The translations under genes and the position numbers were made by a program. Below, piece by piece: positions 46,251 to 58,060 of a stretch of DNA of 64,000 bases (position 1 is its first letter; every line of letters starts with the position of its first letter). Source of the stretch: Callorhinus ursinus (taxonomy: Eukaryota; Chordata; Mammalia; Carnivora; Otariidae). The notes below the pieces were generated by a model that did no database searches, had not been told where the DNA came from, and was given only the letters and a program-made list of their open reading frames with translations. The stretch covers positions 22,822,525-22,886,524 of the forward strand of contig NW_020313005.1 in NCBI RefSeq assembly GCF_003265705.1, given 5' to 3'.

Positions 46251-46331
46251 GGGTTTATACATTTAAAAATAATATGGGGGTTTATACATTTAAAAATAAT
46301 ATACATAAAAAATAATATAATAAAAAATAAT
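46251..46331. repeat. AT-rich tandem repeat (27-bp, then 15-bp units)
   Basis: Two identical 25-base blocks (46251-46275 and 46278-46302) are separated by GG. Two copies of an ATAAAAAATAATAT-type unit follow. It borders the next SINE. Confidence 0.88.
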
Positions 46332-46332
46332 A

Positions 46333-46545
46333 TGACTGGGTGGCTCAGTCGGTTAAGCATCTGCCTTTGGCTCAGGTCATGATCCCAGGGTCTTGAGATC
46401 CAGCCCCATGTCGGGCTCCCTGCTCAATGGGGAGCCTGCTTCTCCCTCTGCCCCTCCCCACCCCCAGGCTCTCTCATGAGCATGCTCTCTCTCTCTCTCA
46501 AATAATAAATAAAATCTTTTAAAAATAATAATAAAATAATGGACT
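46333..46545 (+). mobile_element. Can-SINE, plus strand, slightly 5'-truncated
   Basis: It starts ACTGGGTGGCTCAGTCGG, lacking the GGGCGC head, and continues with GCATCTGCCTTTGGCTCAGG, a CT-rich part and an AATAAATAAAATC tail. Flanking AT-rich repeats hide any target-site duplication. Confidence 0.95.
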
Positions 46546-47221
46546 CAACCTGTTGCCCATTCACCCAACGTTTATTCATAAGTAGGGTTGGTTGAACTAT
46601 CAATTCCGAACGACATTAAACTTCACAAATGTTGTCATGTATTGATCGTCTAATTGGAAGCTCTTCATTGCTAAGCAGCCACTTCGCCTCTTGTATTTCT
46701 CAGAGCCTTACTGACCACTCCACCTCTGTGCTAAAATATGGTTGTTGTGCTTTTCTGGATGACCTTTTCCACTTCATTAGCCTCTCCTGAGAGGTGACAT
46801 CATGGCTTTTGAGCTCTCCACAAGCTTGGCAAATCTCTTTATCTCATTTCTCTGGGAATATGCCTCAAAATCTGCCATCTAGTTGATCAGTTAATTCATT
46901 TTCTGGGTTGTGATCTTGGCTTGCTCGCTCATTTGTCATTTTACCCTAAGGACTTCTCTATCACTTTTGTGGCTGTGTCGTTACCAGCCCACCCGGCTTC
47001 CTCAGAGCTCCACAAGCACCTTTTCTCTGAGGGAGCTCTTCATCCTGGCAATGTGGCTTTGTAGACTTACATTTCTCTAGGTACTTGGACCTTGAGCCCA
47101 AATTATAAACTTTTTTACACACACGTGTCAGGGCATACCCGCAGGTTGAGTTGAGTTCATGTCAACATAAAGAAAAATTGGTTGAATAACAAGGTTCAAG
47201 TCCATCGATTGGCCCACTCTA
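46546..47221. other. Unrecognised stretch
   Basis: No gene or known repeat was identified; it could hold a diverged old repeat. Confidence 0.35.
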
Positions 47222-47415
47222 GAACAGTATTTCTCCAACGATAGTCCTGGAACTACTTCCCACAAAATATCTAAAGTGATTGTTTAAAATGCAGATTTCT
47301 AGTGTCCACCTCCACATTCCTGCACAGAGTTTTTGTTCAGAATGGAGTCCAGGATTTCTAACAGGCTTCGTAAGTGAATCTTAGGCCTGCTGAGACCCAT
47401 GCTACTATAGAACTT
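47222..47415 (+). mobile_element. MER5-type hAT MITE, diverged
   Basis: 'acagtatttctccaacgatagtcctgg', 'taaaatgcagatttctagtgtccacctcc', 'gagtccaggatttctaacagg' follow the MER5 order. The match is looser than at 16277. Confidence 0.5.
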
Positions 47416-50029
47416 TTTTCTATCTGGTAGACCCAAACATGTATACAGGCCTAATGCTTCATGGTATCTCAAAGTCGAAAAGTATCATAAGGATTCCTAG
47501 GGACGTTCAGGTCATTTGTGCCATCTCCCGAGGTGACCAGACACCCCTCCATTTTAATACCTGCAGAGCTAGGGACCTTGTGACGTCAAGAGACTTCCAT
47601 TGTTGAGCTGCTGTAATGATCAGAAGCTTCTTTGTGCTGATTCAAAACCTGTATCTCTGCCTCTCCGTTCCAGGCTTTGACTCTGAATAAGTGCATAACG
47701 GTCCTTCTTTTGTACAACTTGCTCTCTAATACTGGATCATAAATTCAAATTATTGAGCACTTTCGAGCACCTTTTATGAATCTGTAAAGCAGCCCGTGGT
47801 AGGCCTGGGAATTCCAAACCGAAGTTTTGGGCCTGATGCTTGTCCATGAGATCTTCATAGTGTGATGCAGGGAAGAGAAAACTATATGCCTAGGGAAGAA
47901 AATGCCAATGTCAAGGTGCTACGGGAGTGTTAAGGCGAGAGCAGCAAACTAGTGCCACGGAATTTAGTGCCACGGAATTTGGGGCACTCTAGAATATTCG
48001 CCACAGGATGAGTGCCCTTCCCAAAACTTGAAGAGAGTGGTGAATTTTTTTCCAGGTGGAGAGAATGAGTAAAGGGCATTCTAAGCAGAGGTGCCAGCAT
48101 GAGAGGAGTCATCGAAATTGTGATGGTGACCGTGCACTTGGGACTAGTGCAAATTCCGTGTGCACAGGACCTGAAAGACAGGGATGCAGGAGAGGGAAGT
48201 GGCAGGAAGTGAGGTGGGTGGCGTTTGTCGGGAACACGCTGCAAAGGGCTTTAAATGCTGGGCCATTGGAAGATGTCTCTCCTGCCACCTCGGGTCCCCT
48301 GTTTGGCCTTTCCTGTTGTCCCTTTTCCTCTTAACTGTAGCTGGCTTCTCGAGGACTCTCTACAGCATGTGATGACCCTCCTGGCTCCTGCTCAACTTCC
48401 AGGGACTTAGGCCCCTGAGTCAGTATCTGACTCCATCCCTTTTTTGGAAGAAAAGAGCAGGGCACGTTACGGTAACAAATCCTACCTGCTTTCGCTTAAA
48501 CCCAAGGAGATTCATCACTTTTAACGGAAATGATACTTGCTCTAGTGGGAGAAGCATGCATATCTGCTGCAATCGGGCTATTAGCAGATGGGCTCAGCAA
48601 GCAGACCCTTGAGGTCTGCCTAAACTCTTAGCTCTTGTCTCCACTTTGCAGTCACTGAGCGTCCAAGGGGTCGTATCAACACAGGTGAGAGTCTCTGAAT
48701 CCATGGTCCCTGGAAACTCCAAAGGTTTCTTTGTTTTGGTGACTTTTAAAGTTGCTGCACAATTGAAAAACTGTCACTCAAAAGACACCTATTAGTCTAA
48801 GCGCGTGATAAAAGTTTCCCAGGAGTCATTGCGATCCCGGAAGGAGGGTGAGGTCAGCTCTTCATTGCACTTCAGGCAGGTGGGAATGTCAAAGTTGGCC
48901 TGTTGCCGTCGAAGCATTTTTCAGCATCACCAGCAAGCATGAAACATCCTGGAAGGAAAGTTGCTGAAGAGCCGAGGGTGTAGGGATATAACTTCTCCTT
49001 TATCCCGGCTCTCTGCCGGGATGTCTCTCTGGTTTCTTTTTTGTACCGAGAACCAGAGCATTTCCTCTGGTTACAGCCACACACTTACGTAAAGGGCAGA
49101 GTGGACAAGCCATCCCGGCATTTAGAACAGCAAAATGCAAATAAGGAGGTATGATTTGCATTGCGAGTTCAGTTAGGTGGAGAAGGAAATGTCATAACTA
49201 GAAGGTTCGATTTATGCACAACCAGACTGCCCTACTGTGCATAAGCAAGATGAAATTCTAAAATGTGTCCCATACTGCAAAGTAGGTCTGGAATTACTAA
49301 TCTGAATGAGAAGGTGATGCGTGCACCTGTTCACCCTTCAACAAGTAGTTGGCAATTTTTAGATACAGTTGAAAGGATCCTTTAGTGAAAAGTGTTCTCA
49401 GAGAATGTCAAGAGGGCATGAGTCAGGGTGAACGCAAGGTTTCCAGAACTAAAGTGCTCATTTCCCAGATGTTCCATAGCACAAAAAAATGATATGGAAA
49501 ATGAGGCCCTTATCAGGGGCCTATTTAGAACTTGGCCCCAGGAAAGCTCCCGAGTGGGGCTTCTAATCCCCAGGCACTGCTTAGCTCATCCTGATTCCCT
49601 AACAATTTTGCCACTTGTTTTTCAAAACAGAGCACCTTTCTTTTTTCTTTAAGTTGCATTAAGAGCTTTAGGCAAAAGCAGCCAGTTGCTAAGCGGGCCC
49701 TAGCTTAGGACTTCTTGTCTGGGTGGTCATGACCGAGGAGAGACAGCAAGGCTTGTTCTCAATGGATTGAACCTGGCCCCTTGGCTGGGAAACCCTGGCC
49801 TGAATGGAGTTTGCCCACCCATCTGCAGGCTCTGCTGCCTTTAACGCAAGGGCACTGCTCTGGAGGAGTCTAGAGAAAGAAAATGGGATCGGCCAGCACC
49901 TGAGAGAGGCCCCATTAGCAGAACACAGGGGAGGGGGAGAGAGCCACACACAAGGTTCAGCCCATTTATGCCACTTGGTTCCATGCCGGCTAATAAAAGA
50001 TATACTCCCCTATTAGGTACATTACACTG
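47416..50029. other. Unique non-coding stretch
   Basis: No gene was found. A perfect tandem duplication of AGTGCCACGGAATTT lies at 47951-47980. Confidence 0.4.
47951..47980. repeat. 15-bp perfect tandem duplication
   Basis: AGTGCCACGGAATTT occurs twice head to tail without a mismatch. Confidence 0.95.
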
Positions 50030-50690
50030 TCACTGTGATTGGTGGAGGGAGCAAAGTACTTATCAGCTGAGTGAGTATTGGCTGTCACTCCTGTTATCAA
50101 GCTGCCTGCTTATTTGCGATTTTATTTTCAGATGTGATTGACAGCTGGATGGCTCTGACATTCTCGGCGCAAACATACAACCTGTTATTATGCTTGCATT
50201 AACATTTTGATAAACACATGGTGCAGCATTGGAAAAGTAATTACATGTCATCACTTCAGTGCTTCATCAAAGAAAAGTTTACTGTGTAATTGCTCTGTGA
50301 TTTACCTAGGTAGAATGTGTTACATTCCACAAAGGCTCTCTCTATTTAATAGTTTACATTTACTCTTTAAAATACACAATATTCTTTCCCAGGGGCTTCC
50401 GTGGTCTAAAATAAACTTGGCGATATAATTTAGCTTTCCATAAATATACTTAGATATTACTGTGAAGTACTTTTGCATAATAGTTATTTAATGCTCAGTG
50501 TAAATATGCAGTGCATTATATTGGCTGAGCTATCAAAAAAAAAAGAACTTATTGACGACAAGGAAAAATAGAATATTGTTACCTTGGTTTCTGCATTAAG
50601 AAAAGGGCCTTTTGCCCTTATATTTATATCCATGCTTTTCACAATGACATCTAATTTTACAATAAAGTGACTTGAGCTGAAGCGCCTAGC
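50030..50690. promoter_or_regulatory. Candidate conserved enhancer block with PBX-MEIS motif
   Basis: This repeat-free AT-rich block carries TGATTGACAG at 50135-50144, the composite PBX-MEIS/PREP site. It overlaps a CAGCTG E-box at 50142-50147, and a CTGTCA half-site lies at 50082-50087. A FOX-type TAAACA lies at 50211-50216, with TTTGCAT near 50471. PBX-MEIS dimers act with HOX proteins at developmental enhancers. Function and conservation are inferred. Confidence 0.4.
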
Positions 50691-51849
50691 AGTAGAATCT
50701 AAAATATTGGTTCTTGTTAGTGTTTAAAGAGCTCTTCTGATGTGGCACTGAAAGGTATGCTGGAGGAAAGCACAAATGATTGCAGGGTACTTGGGAAACG
50801 GGGCCGAAGGGATGGTTTGAGTGATGTTCGCTCGGTGGGATCTGTCTGAACAGTTGGATGTCTAGGGAGCAAAAGGTGGGAGGGTGAGTGGATCGAAGCA
50901 AATAGTTGTTGAAAACCCCCAACAGATTCTCAAAATATAAATTGCTTGTATGGCTGATATTGGTAGAGCACATTGAGTTGGTCGTGTGCTTTGTAATTAT
51001 TGATGAGTAAATCCTTACAGCTGCAACCAAGGTCAAATAGGCAAACCGTTCTAGGATGCGTAATGATCGTGTGCACATCTGGGTTAGCCTCCACCCAAGA
51101 AAGGACAGCCACAAGGAAGTATTAGAGAGGATCGGGGTTGGCCAGATGACTCTCACAATAAATAGCTCATCCCTTTAGGTTTTCTACCTCGAGAGTTCTC
51201 CAGCATGATGCTCCCCAGTAAACACCATGGTTTCCTTCTTGAATGACTGAGATGGGGAGTGAGGGGCAGGGGTCTGTTCTGAGATGGAAGCGCCAAAAAG
51301 GGCCAAGCACTTGGGAAGAGGCATGCTGTTGTAGGTCTCTGGAAATAGAATCTTCTGGGTCATGAGATCAGCTGAGTCCTTGAGGTAGCCTTCACCATTA
51401 ATCTAAGTGGTCTCCCTGCCAAAGGATTCGTCTCTCCAAGGATCCACTCAAGGAACAAGGTGCCAAGATTAAATGACTGAGCCACAAAAATCTGGGCGAA
51501 ATCCAGAGCCTTTCGATTTTCTGGCTATTTCTCCATTCTTTCGGGAGAACTCGTGGTTGCATGGAAAGTAGTTTGGCAGTGAGAAAATTGGGAGAAAGAA
51601 ATGGAAGATACTGCAACCTGATCTTGAAAATGAACGTGGGGCACTCACGTTTGGATAAAGACGAAGAGGAACAGCAAAAGGATCAGAAGGGGGTGAGGAC
51701 GGTGGTCTCGATCAAAAGGGCCTGTAGTTGTCCCAACAGCATGACATCTGTTCAGCTGGGTCTAAAGAGCGATGGCAACTTTCTCAGCTGCCGCTCTGGT
51801 GCAGCTGGCTGCCACAAAAAGGAAACAGTTAAAATACCCGGTTCCAGAT
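50691..51849. other. Unique non-coding stretch
   Basis: The 156-codon minus-strand frame at 50686-51156 has no family resemblance. Nothing else was recognised. Confidence 0.4.
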
Positions 51850-52230
51850 GTGTGTAACGGTTCAACGATTCCACGTTAGTGTATATTAATCCTCTCTGGA
51901 AATTGGCATTAACTCGGCTTTAGCACTAGTCTAAATAAACACATCAGCTTTTAGAGCAGGAGCTTCTTTGCATAACAGCTGCATATAGCATCTGCATCCT
52001 GGTTAGAGGTTCCCCCTACGTTACCTCTAAAATGAGCTCCCCTTTCCCTCTTTACATTTAGCCGGACTCGGAATATTTCCTCCTTCTGCTGTCAGTGATG
52101 GGAAGAAAGATGCCATTGTAATTGCCAGTTGGCCTGCAGAGTAATGCCCCGTAATTGACAAAGATTGCTTAGCTGCAAGGAAGAAAGATACACTGATTAG
52201 GAGAGATCGTTTTTAATATTGCATTTAACC
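51850..52230. promoter_or_regulatory. Candidate conserved non-coding block
   Basis: The block is repeat-free and has several ATTA/TAAT cores (for example GTAATTG near 52118 and 52151). Its look is that of a developmental enhancer. Confidence 0.25.
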
Positions 52231-53184
52231 TGCACTCTTTTTTCCCCTTTGCTTTTCACCTGAGCCCTGGAAAGGATGTCTGGCATTTTTTGCTGTGCCA
52301 CTTCTCTTTGAGGGAGAAAAAAAGAAGTGCAGTGAGATCCACAAGGGAACACTTGCTACCTCGGGAGTAATTTCACTGTGATGGGAGGCTGAAAAGCTTT
52401 AATATGGATATATGCTGAATTACCCAAAAAGTGAATTTGTTCCCCATCATATTTAATGTAGCCTTTGACCTTCCAATCCCAGAGGTGGCCAAGGCTGTCA
52501 CCATTTTTCATCCGTACCTCAAATTACTAGGTCAGATCTTCAGATCTTCGATACTTTTGGGTTTTTTGTTTTGGTTTGTTTTGGCTCTTGCCTTTGCTTC
52601 TAAATTCAGGGTTTTGTTGCATTTTTTTCCGTGAGAATCACATTACTCTTTTTTTTTTTAGAGAGAACTTTAAAAAATTGCACTGTTAGAAAAAATATAT
52701 ATGGGTTCCAATGCATTTTTCATGTCCTTTCATGCTCTATTGATTTTTTTCTCTCATTTTTCTTACAAAAGAAAGTTTTAATGCGGTTTTGGGAAAAGAA
52801 AAGTAGTCAGCAGTTGCTGCCTCCCCCAGGACTGAAAATACTGGACACCTTGCTTAGAAATGCCAACGGTGTATATCTCTCTATCAGTCTGTCTCTCTCT
52901 AAGGGCATGGGAGGGGGTGAAACCCCATCAGTCACCTGTATGTAACACCATTCTTCTCAACTACATATTATTTTAATAGCTACAGGGGACTTCTAACTTG
53001 CCACAGTTTTTAACTCTGCAGTGAAGTTTAAATGTCCTGCAGGGAGTTTTTGATGTACCTATGGGATATTCAATCTGAAGACAGAATAATTGTGTCTAAA
53101 AACTACACCACCTAGAGAATATATATTTATCCATCATCTCCCATCCACATACCTACCTCTCTGTCTGTGACTGAAAGACTGTGT
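52231..53184. other. Unique non-coding stretch
   Basis: T-runs lie at 52649-52660. No gene or repeat family was recognised. Confidence 0.35.
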
Positions 53185-53330
53185 ATAGAGTAGAAAAGCA
53201 CTGGGTTAAGAGTCCAGGGCATCCAGGTTTGAATCTCGGCTCTAAGACCATGGACATGTCACCTTCACTTCTTGTCGCCTAGGACCCCATCATCTGTGAA
53301 ATGAAAATCTCGGGCTATATCTACACCCCT
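53185..53330 (+). mobile_element. MIR SINE
   Basis: 'agcactgggttaagagtccagggcatccaggtttgaatctcggctc', then 'catctgtgaaatgaaaatc' is MIR head and core in sense orientation. Confidence 0.8.
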
Positions 53331-54351
53331 AAGTAGGAATCCAGCCTTGACACTGTAACGGTTTCGCATCCACTATGTTAATATTTTGCTTTCTCATGCA
53401 TAAGAAACAAATGTGAATGGTGAATTCAAGATCTCTCTGTTGTTACATACTGCTGTATGTTATATTCTTTCCATCACCCCTGCGTTTTTGTATAGCATTC
53501 TGTGCCCGGAGATATTTTGGCAATAATTCACCCAAGCTCTCTCCCTGTTCGAAGTTATCCTTGCACATACAGAGGTTATGCCAGCCAAATCAAGTTGATA
53601 AATAGGGATAATTTTCCAAATACCCAAGTCAAAAATGCTTTCATCTAAATCAATTGATGCTGTAATTATTGTAGCTCTCAGCATAATTTACTTCATTTCT
53701 CTGGGATAGACCTTGTAGGTGTGCCTGGGAAGTTGAAGAGGGAGGTGAGTGAAGGAGAGAGATTCTTTCCCTTGCAGGATTGGAGACCTTAGGCAAGTGG
53801 CTTGAGTTTCACAGATCAGATGATCTGCTTTCCCTGGCCCTTTACCAACTAAGCCTTGTCCCTTCAGACTTGCATTTGACCTGAACGTACAGAAGCCACA
53901 GGAAGATTTGGAAAAGATATGTATATATGAAATCCAACGTTCAGATCCAAGCCCAGTTCCGGGTATAATTCAGCTCTCGACTGGCTGCCCATCCCATGAA
54001 GAGAACTCTTCCCCTCCAATGGATCCAGCTAAGAAGCATGACAATGCTCCTTCTCTCTTAACAGAGCTGGACATCTGCTTGGCTTCCCACTTCCCATTCG
54101 GAACATCTGCCAAGCCTCCTATCTGCCCAGCAAGGGGTCACCAGCCCTGCTTGGCCAAGCGCCACGCCAACTTTTACATTTGTGCAAACTCAAACAGCCT
54201 CCCGCCCATTTCTTATCTGTTGTTCCTTTTCCTTTGTCCTCACTAATCCGACCTTTTACACCGTTTCTGTGTTAGTCCATCTTAGAGAGTTCTGTCATTT
54301 ACTGCACGGGTTATCAATTATGAAATATTTTGGCTTAATGACAAAGTCATT
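53331..54351. other. Unique stretch with conserved-looking core
   Basis: The block at 53440-53710 is AT-rich and repeat-free. The rest is featureless. Confidence 0.35.
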
Positions 54352-54360
54352 ACTTTTTTA

Positions 54361-54540
54361 AAAAAAATTTTTTTAGATTTATTTATTTGAGAGACAGAGA
54401 GAGCACACAGAGGGAGTGGGAGAGGGAGAAACAGACTCCCCACTGAGCAGGGAGCACAATGCGGGGCTCGATCGCAGGATCCTGGGACCATGACCCGAGC
54501 GGAAGGCAGTTGCTTAACCGACTGAGCCACCCAGGCTTCC
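54361..54540 (-). mobile_element. Can-SINE, minus strand, next to an L2
   Basis: The minus strand has AGCCTGGGTGGCTCAGTCGG, GCAACTGCCTTCCGCTCGGG, a CT-rich part and an AAATAAATCT tail. A possible short target-site duplication (ACTTTTTT at 54352 and 54541) is of low information. Confidence 0.95.
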
Positions 54541-54547
54541 ACTTTTT

Positions 54548-54720
54548 TTCATTCATTAAAAAGTATTTACTGAGTGGATAATGGGAACCAGCACTGTGAT
54601 AGATGCTATAGAGTAGCAAAGAACAGAGCGACATGCTCTGTGCAAACCAACCAGCTCTGTGCCTATTTTTCCCTGAATGTAATGTGAGAGTAAACCATCC
54701 AGATGGCCACATGGATGCCC
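54548..54720 (-). mobile_element. L2 3' end, antisense
   Basis: 'ttcattcattaaaaagtatttactgagtggataatgggaaccagcactgtgatagatgc' is the reverse complement of the L2 3' end. The Can-SINE landed at its terminus. Confidence 0.7.
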
Positions 54721-55129
54721 TTCTTCCACATTTTTCCTTTCTCTGGCCAATGCCTTTAGCCTGGGAAACGGATTCAGTGATTTTCCTCTGGCAGATACAT
54801 TCCTTCCTGGACGGTGCCTCTGTAGGCCAGCTAAACAGAGCCCGGTCAATGGAACTTGCCAATTCTTATTCTTGGGGAAAAAAGACTCAAGCCTTATCTC
54901 GGTTATCTGTTGAGCCCATAATATCTAGGCCAGAAAAGTTCTGAAGGTTAGATAGAGCGGGTACCCTTTGAAGTGACTATTTGCAACACGAGGTCCCCCA
55001 GGAACGCCCCCCTGTGTGCCCCTTCCATCGCCAAAGTCAAGCGGTACCCGGCTGCCACGCTGTGCTCCCCACCTCTGGGGAATCGGAGATTTAATTTCCA
55101 TTTCACCTCCAAGCTGTGGCCTGTTTCTA
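54721..55129. other. Unique non-coding stretch
   Basis: No feature was recognised. Confidence 0.35.
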
Positions 55130-55480
55130 ACATCTTATGATATAGGGACAAGTTCTCCCGTGAGATGCCATGTTTGCTCTCAAAGTGTTCATTTCATTAA
55201 TGATCACACTGTGTTATTATGTTTTCCCTGTACTATTCTATAGATCATTTTTATTATGTAGATACAAACTCTTTGATATTGTAATTGTGAAGTACATATT
55301 ATGAAGACAAATGCATTGGGCATAATGAGAATGGATTGCCAATAAAAGTTGAAAAAACAATGAACCATTTTGAAAAGCTAACCCTTATCCGGAGCACTGT
55401 CATTCTAAATGCTCTGTAGAAAGGCCTTTGGATGGAAGCAGCTTATTTTTAGTCTAACGTTGATAAAGGTTTGACTTTGG
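55130..55480. promoter_or_regulatory. Candidate conserved non-coding block
   Basis: AT-rich, repeat-free, with CATTAATGATC, a TCF/LEF-type CTTTGAT core at 55271-55277 and several ATTG/CAAT cores. Confidence 0.25.
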
Positions 55481-56121
55481 TAGCATCTTAATCATCTGAT
55501 AAAAGCCAGAACCCTCTGCCTTGCTCACCTCTAACGTCTAATGCCTTCTGCTGGCATTAAAATTATTGCCACAGCTCCAGAGAGAGAAACAAGAGATAGT
55601 AGCATTGGATTTCAGAGATGTGAATTAGAGTTTAAAGAGTCACTTGGTTTTGTTTAAACAAATTACAAAAATAATGGGTTGCCCTTAAAAGGTCTGTCTC
55701 GTGTATTGTTATATCCTTCACTCGAGACACCCCTGACAGCGCCATTCCCCAGATTATGTCTCCTGGCTAGTTGCCAGGGAAGAACGGTGATCTCTGGCGG
55801 TCTCATCTGTGCTTGTTGACTTTGCTTCTAGATTCTGAAGAGCAGAGAGGGGGTGAGGGCAAAGTGAGCCAGTGGTCCTGTGCCCCGAACGTAGGGTTAC
55901 ATGAGGAGCCAGGCAGAAGAATAAATCGGTTGATGGGTTGGTGTAAATGCACAAGAGTCTTGTAACTTCATGCAGGGTCGGGGGAATGTGAAAAGGATCC
56001 AGAAATTGAGATTGGATTCCCTAGAGGACAGTGGGTGTTCCCAAGACACGCAGAAGAAAACAAAGGCAGAGACAGACCTCCGCCAGTTGAGGGGCAGTGG
56101 GGTCACGGGAGAGCGTGATGT
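55481..56121. other. Unique non-coding stretch
   Basis: No gene was found. A two-mismatch CTCF-like core lies near 55542 and is not called. Confidence 0.35.
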
Positions 56122-56240
56122 AGACTGAGCTATTAGCTGTGTGACCTTGCCCAGGTCACTTCCCCTCTCTGGGCCTCTGTGTCTTAGCTACAAAACAGGG
56201 AGGCTGGCTGGGTGTTCTCTGAGATTGCTTCGCTTTTAAC
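56122..56240 (+). mobile_element. MIR SINE fragment
   Basis: 'gagctattagctgtgtgaccttgcccaggtcacttcccctctctgggcctctgtgtcttagctacaaaacaggg' is the MIR core in sense orientation. Confidence 0.88.
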
Positions 56241-57339
56241 ATTTCATGAGCCTCTGAGGGCCGGGACTCTGCAGCCCCGACTCCAAGCACAGCCAACCGG
56301 GAGGCTCCATTCCAAAAGCCTCCCCTCTCAAGGAGAAAATGTGCCAGTTTCAGTATTTGAGGAAACATTTTGTTGGGTTGACCCAATTCCCACATTAAGA
56401 AAATAATGCCCAGGCCCATATGGCTAATTCCTTCCCAAACTGTTTGTTTGCCATCATGCAGACCTACCCTGAAAATAAAGTGTCTATTCGAGTTTCCGAA
56501 TCCAAATTGAGCAGAACGCAAATGAGGAGGATAATGGTGAAAAGTACATTTACTTTGAAAATTCTTCTGGGTGCAGTCATCATCTCCAGAGCGCTGCCAG
56601 TGTTGATTTTTAAACCACGTTGCTTCGTGATTCGAGCATGTAATTTTTACCCTGGAGAAGAGGTGTCTTTCACTGAACTCCTTCCCCCACTCTATTTTTT
56701 TTTTTTTACCTTTTTTAATTTTTATTCTTATTTTTAGTTTTTTGCTTCGGCCAGCATCTGCCCTTGCTCAGAAGCGTCAGAAATCTGAAATACAGGCTTT
56801 TCTTTGCCCCGATTCTGAACTATGACCTGAGCCCAGGAAGGGTAGGAGAGCTCCTGAAAGCCCGTAGCTGCTTCATATCGGAGTCCTCCCTATCTGATGC
56901 CTACCGGAGATGGAACTAGGTGTGACAAATGTCACCAGGCCAGAGGGTTTCGTTTAAGTAATAGTTGGAGTGGGTGCCCTTGGCATATCAGGAGCACACA
57001 GTGCAGGGAGATGCAACACCACGGACATTGTTCGGTTCATCTCAGTAGCGCAAACCACCTGGCTGGAGTGATGGGATTCCTTAGGAGGAATTTTTGGCCA
57101 GGGAAGGGTGAGAGTTGGTCTGTGTGTCCCCGTCTGTGGCCTGGCCGATTGGATTAACCTTATAATTTCATATCTTGGCATCTTTTTATACTAGGTAAAC
57201 AGTCAGTGACTTCTTGGCTTGGGAACAGTTTCTGCCCAGCACCCAGGTAGCTGAGTTAGGCTGGACAGGTGCCTGGAACCCCCTGTCTCCCAGGGCACCA
57301 GGTCCTTGCGTACACCAGAGAAGTCTGAAGGCCTTTGTT
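56241..57339. other. Unique stretch with conserved-looking core and T-rich tract
   Basis: The block at 56405-56660 is repeat-free and conserved-looking. A T-rich tract lies at 56694-56743. No gene was found. Confidence 0.35.
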
Positions 57340-58060
57340 CTGGGTGTGAGTTACTCCTCTCCTTAGTTTTTTAGTGCATTGAAAAATAATTTTCTATGGG
57401 CTGGTAATTATATAAAAATTGCTTTTGCTTTAAACAAGAATTATGCTCGAACCTTTTGAGCAAGAAGAAAAATGTGTAGGGGGAATCATTAATTTTGAAT
57501 AAAAACACTTACTTTCCTATAGCCAACAAGGGAGGGAAACGGGAAATTGGTGTTTTCTACAAACAGCCCAGCGCCGTTCCCCAATGTGTTTGCTTGATCT
57601 ATTATGCAGTCACCTGCAAAGCTGAATGTCTTGTTTGGCCTGAATCTGACTTTTATTCTTTTCCCTCTACCTATTTTTTAAGGGCTGTGTTATATGCATA
57701 CCTCAGCCTTCATTTGCATCACATTAAAGTAAAATATTTTAAATTTCTTCACAGCAGAAGTAAATCTGACAGACTTTATGAAGCTATTATACCTGCAGGT
57801 ATTTTATACTTTTAAAATACATTCTTGTCAAGCTATCTTAATTATATTATTATATGTACTTTTGAACTTGTATCCGCTATTCCATGATATATTACACTTT
57901 TGACAGAACCGCCCTAAAAAGCTACAATTTATATCAAAGTACCTTGGCTGAACAAAGATGTATCTGTTAGGGATTTTGGAAAAGTTTGTTAATTTACACG
58001 CTGGAATGTGTAACTGGTGATGGAGCAGGCTGCTTTAATTTTCCATCCAGGTGATTATGA
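57340..58060. promoter_or_regulatory. Candidate conserved non-coding block
   Basis: A long AT-rich stretch without recognised repeats contains many TAATTA-like cores (GGTAATTATATAAAAATTG near 57400, CTTAATTATATTATT near 57838). It is the longest such block in the window. Confidence 0.28.

Noticed and set aside
50686..51156. 156-codon minus-strand frame
   Set aside because: No domain or family resemblance; length fits chance.
55541..55554. CTCF-like core near TTCTGCTGG
   Set aside because: Two consensus positions fail, so it was not called.
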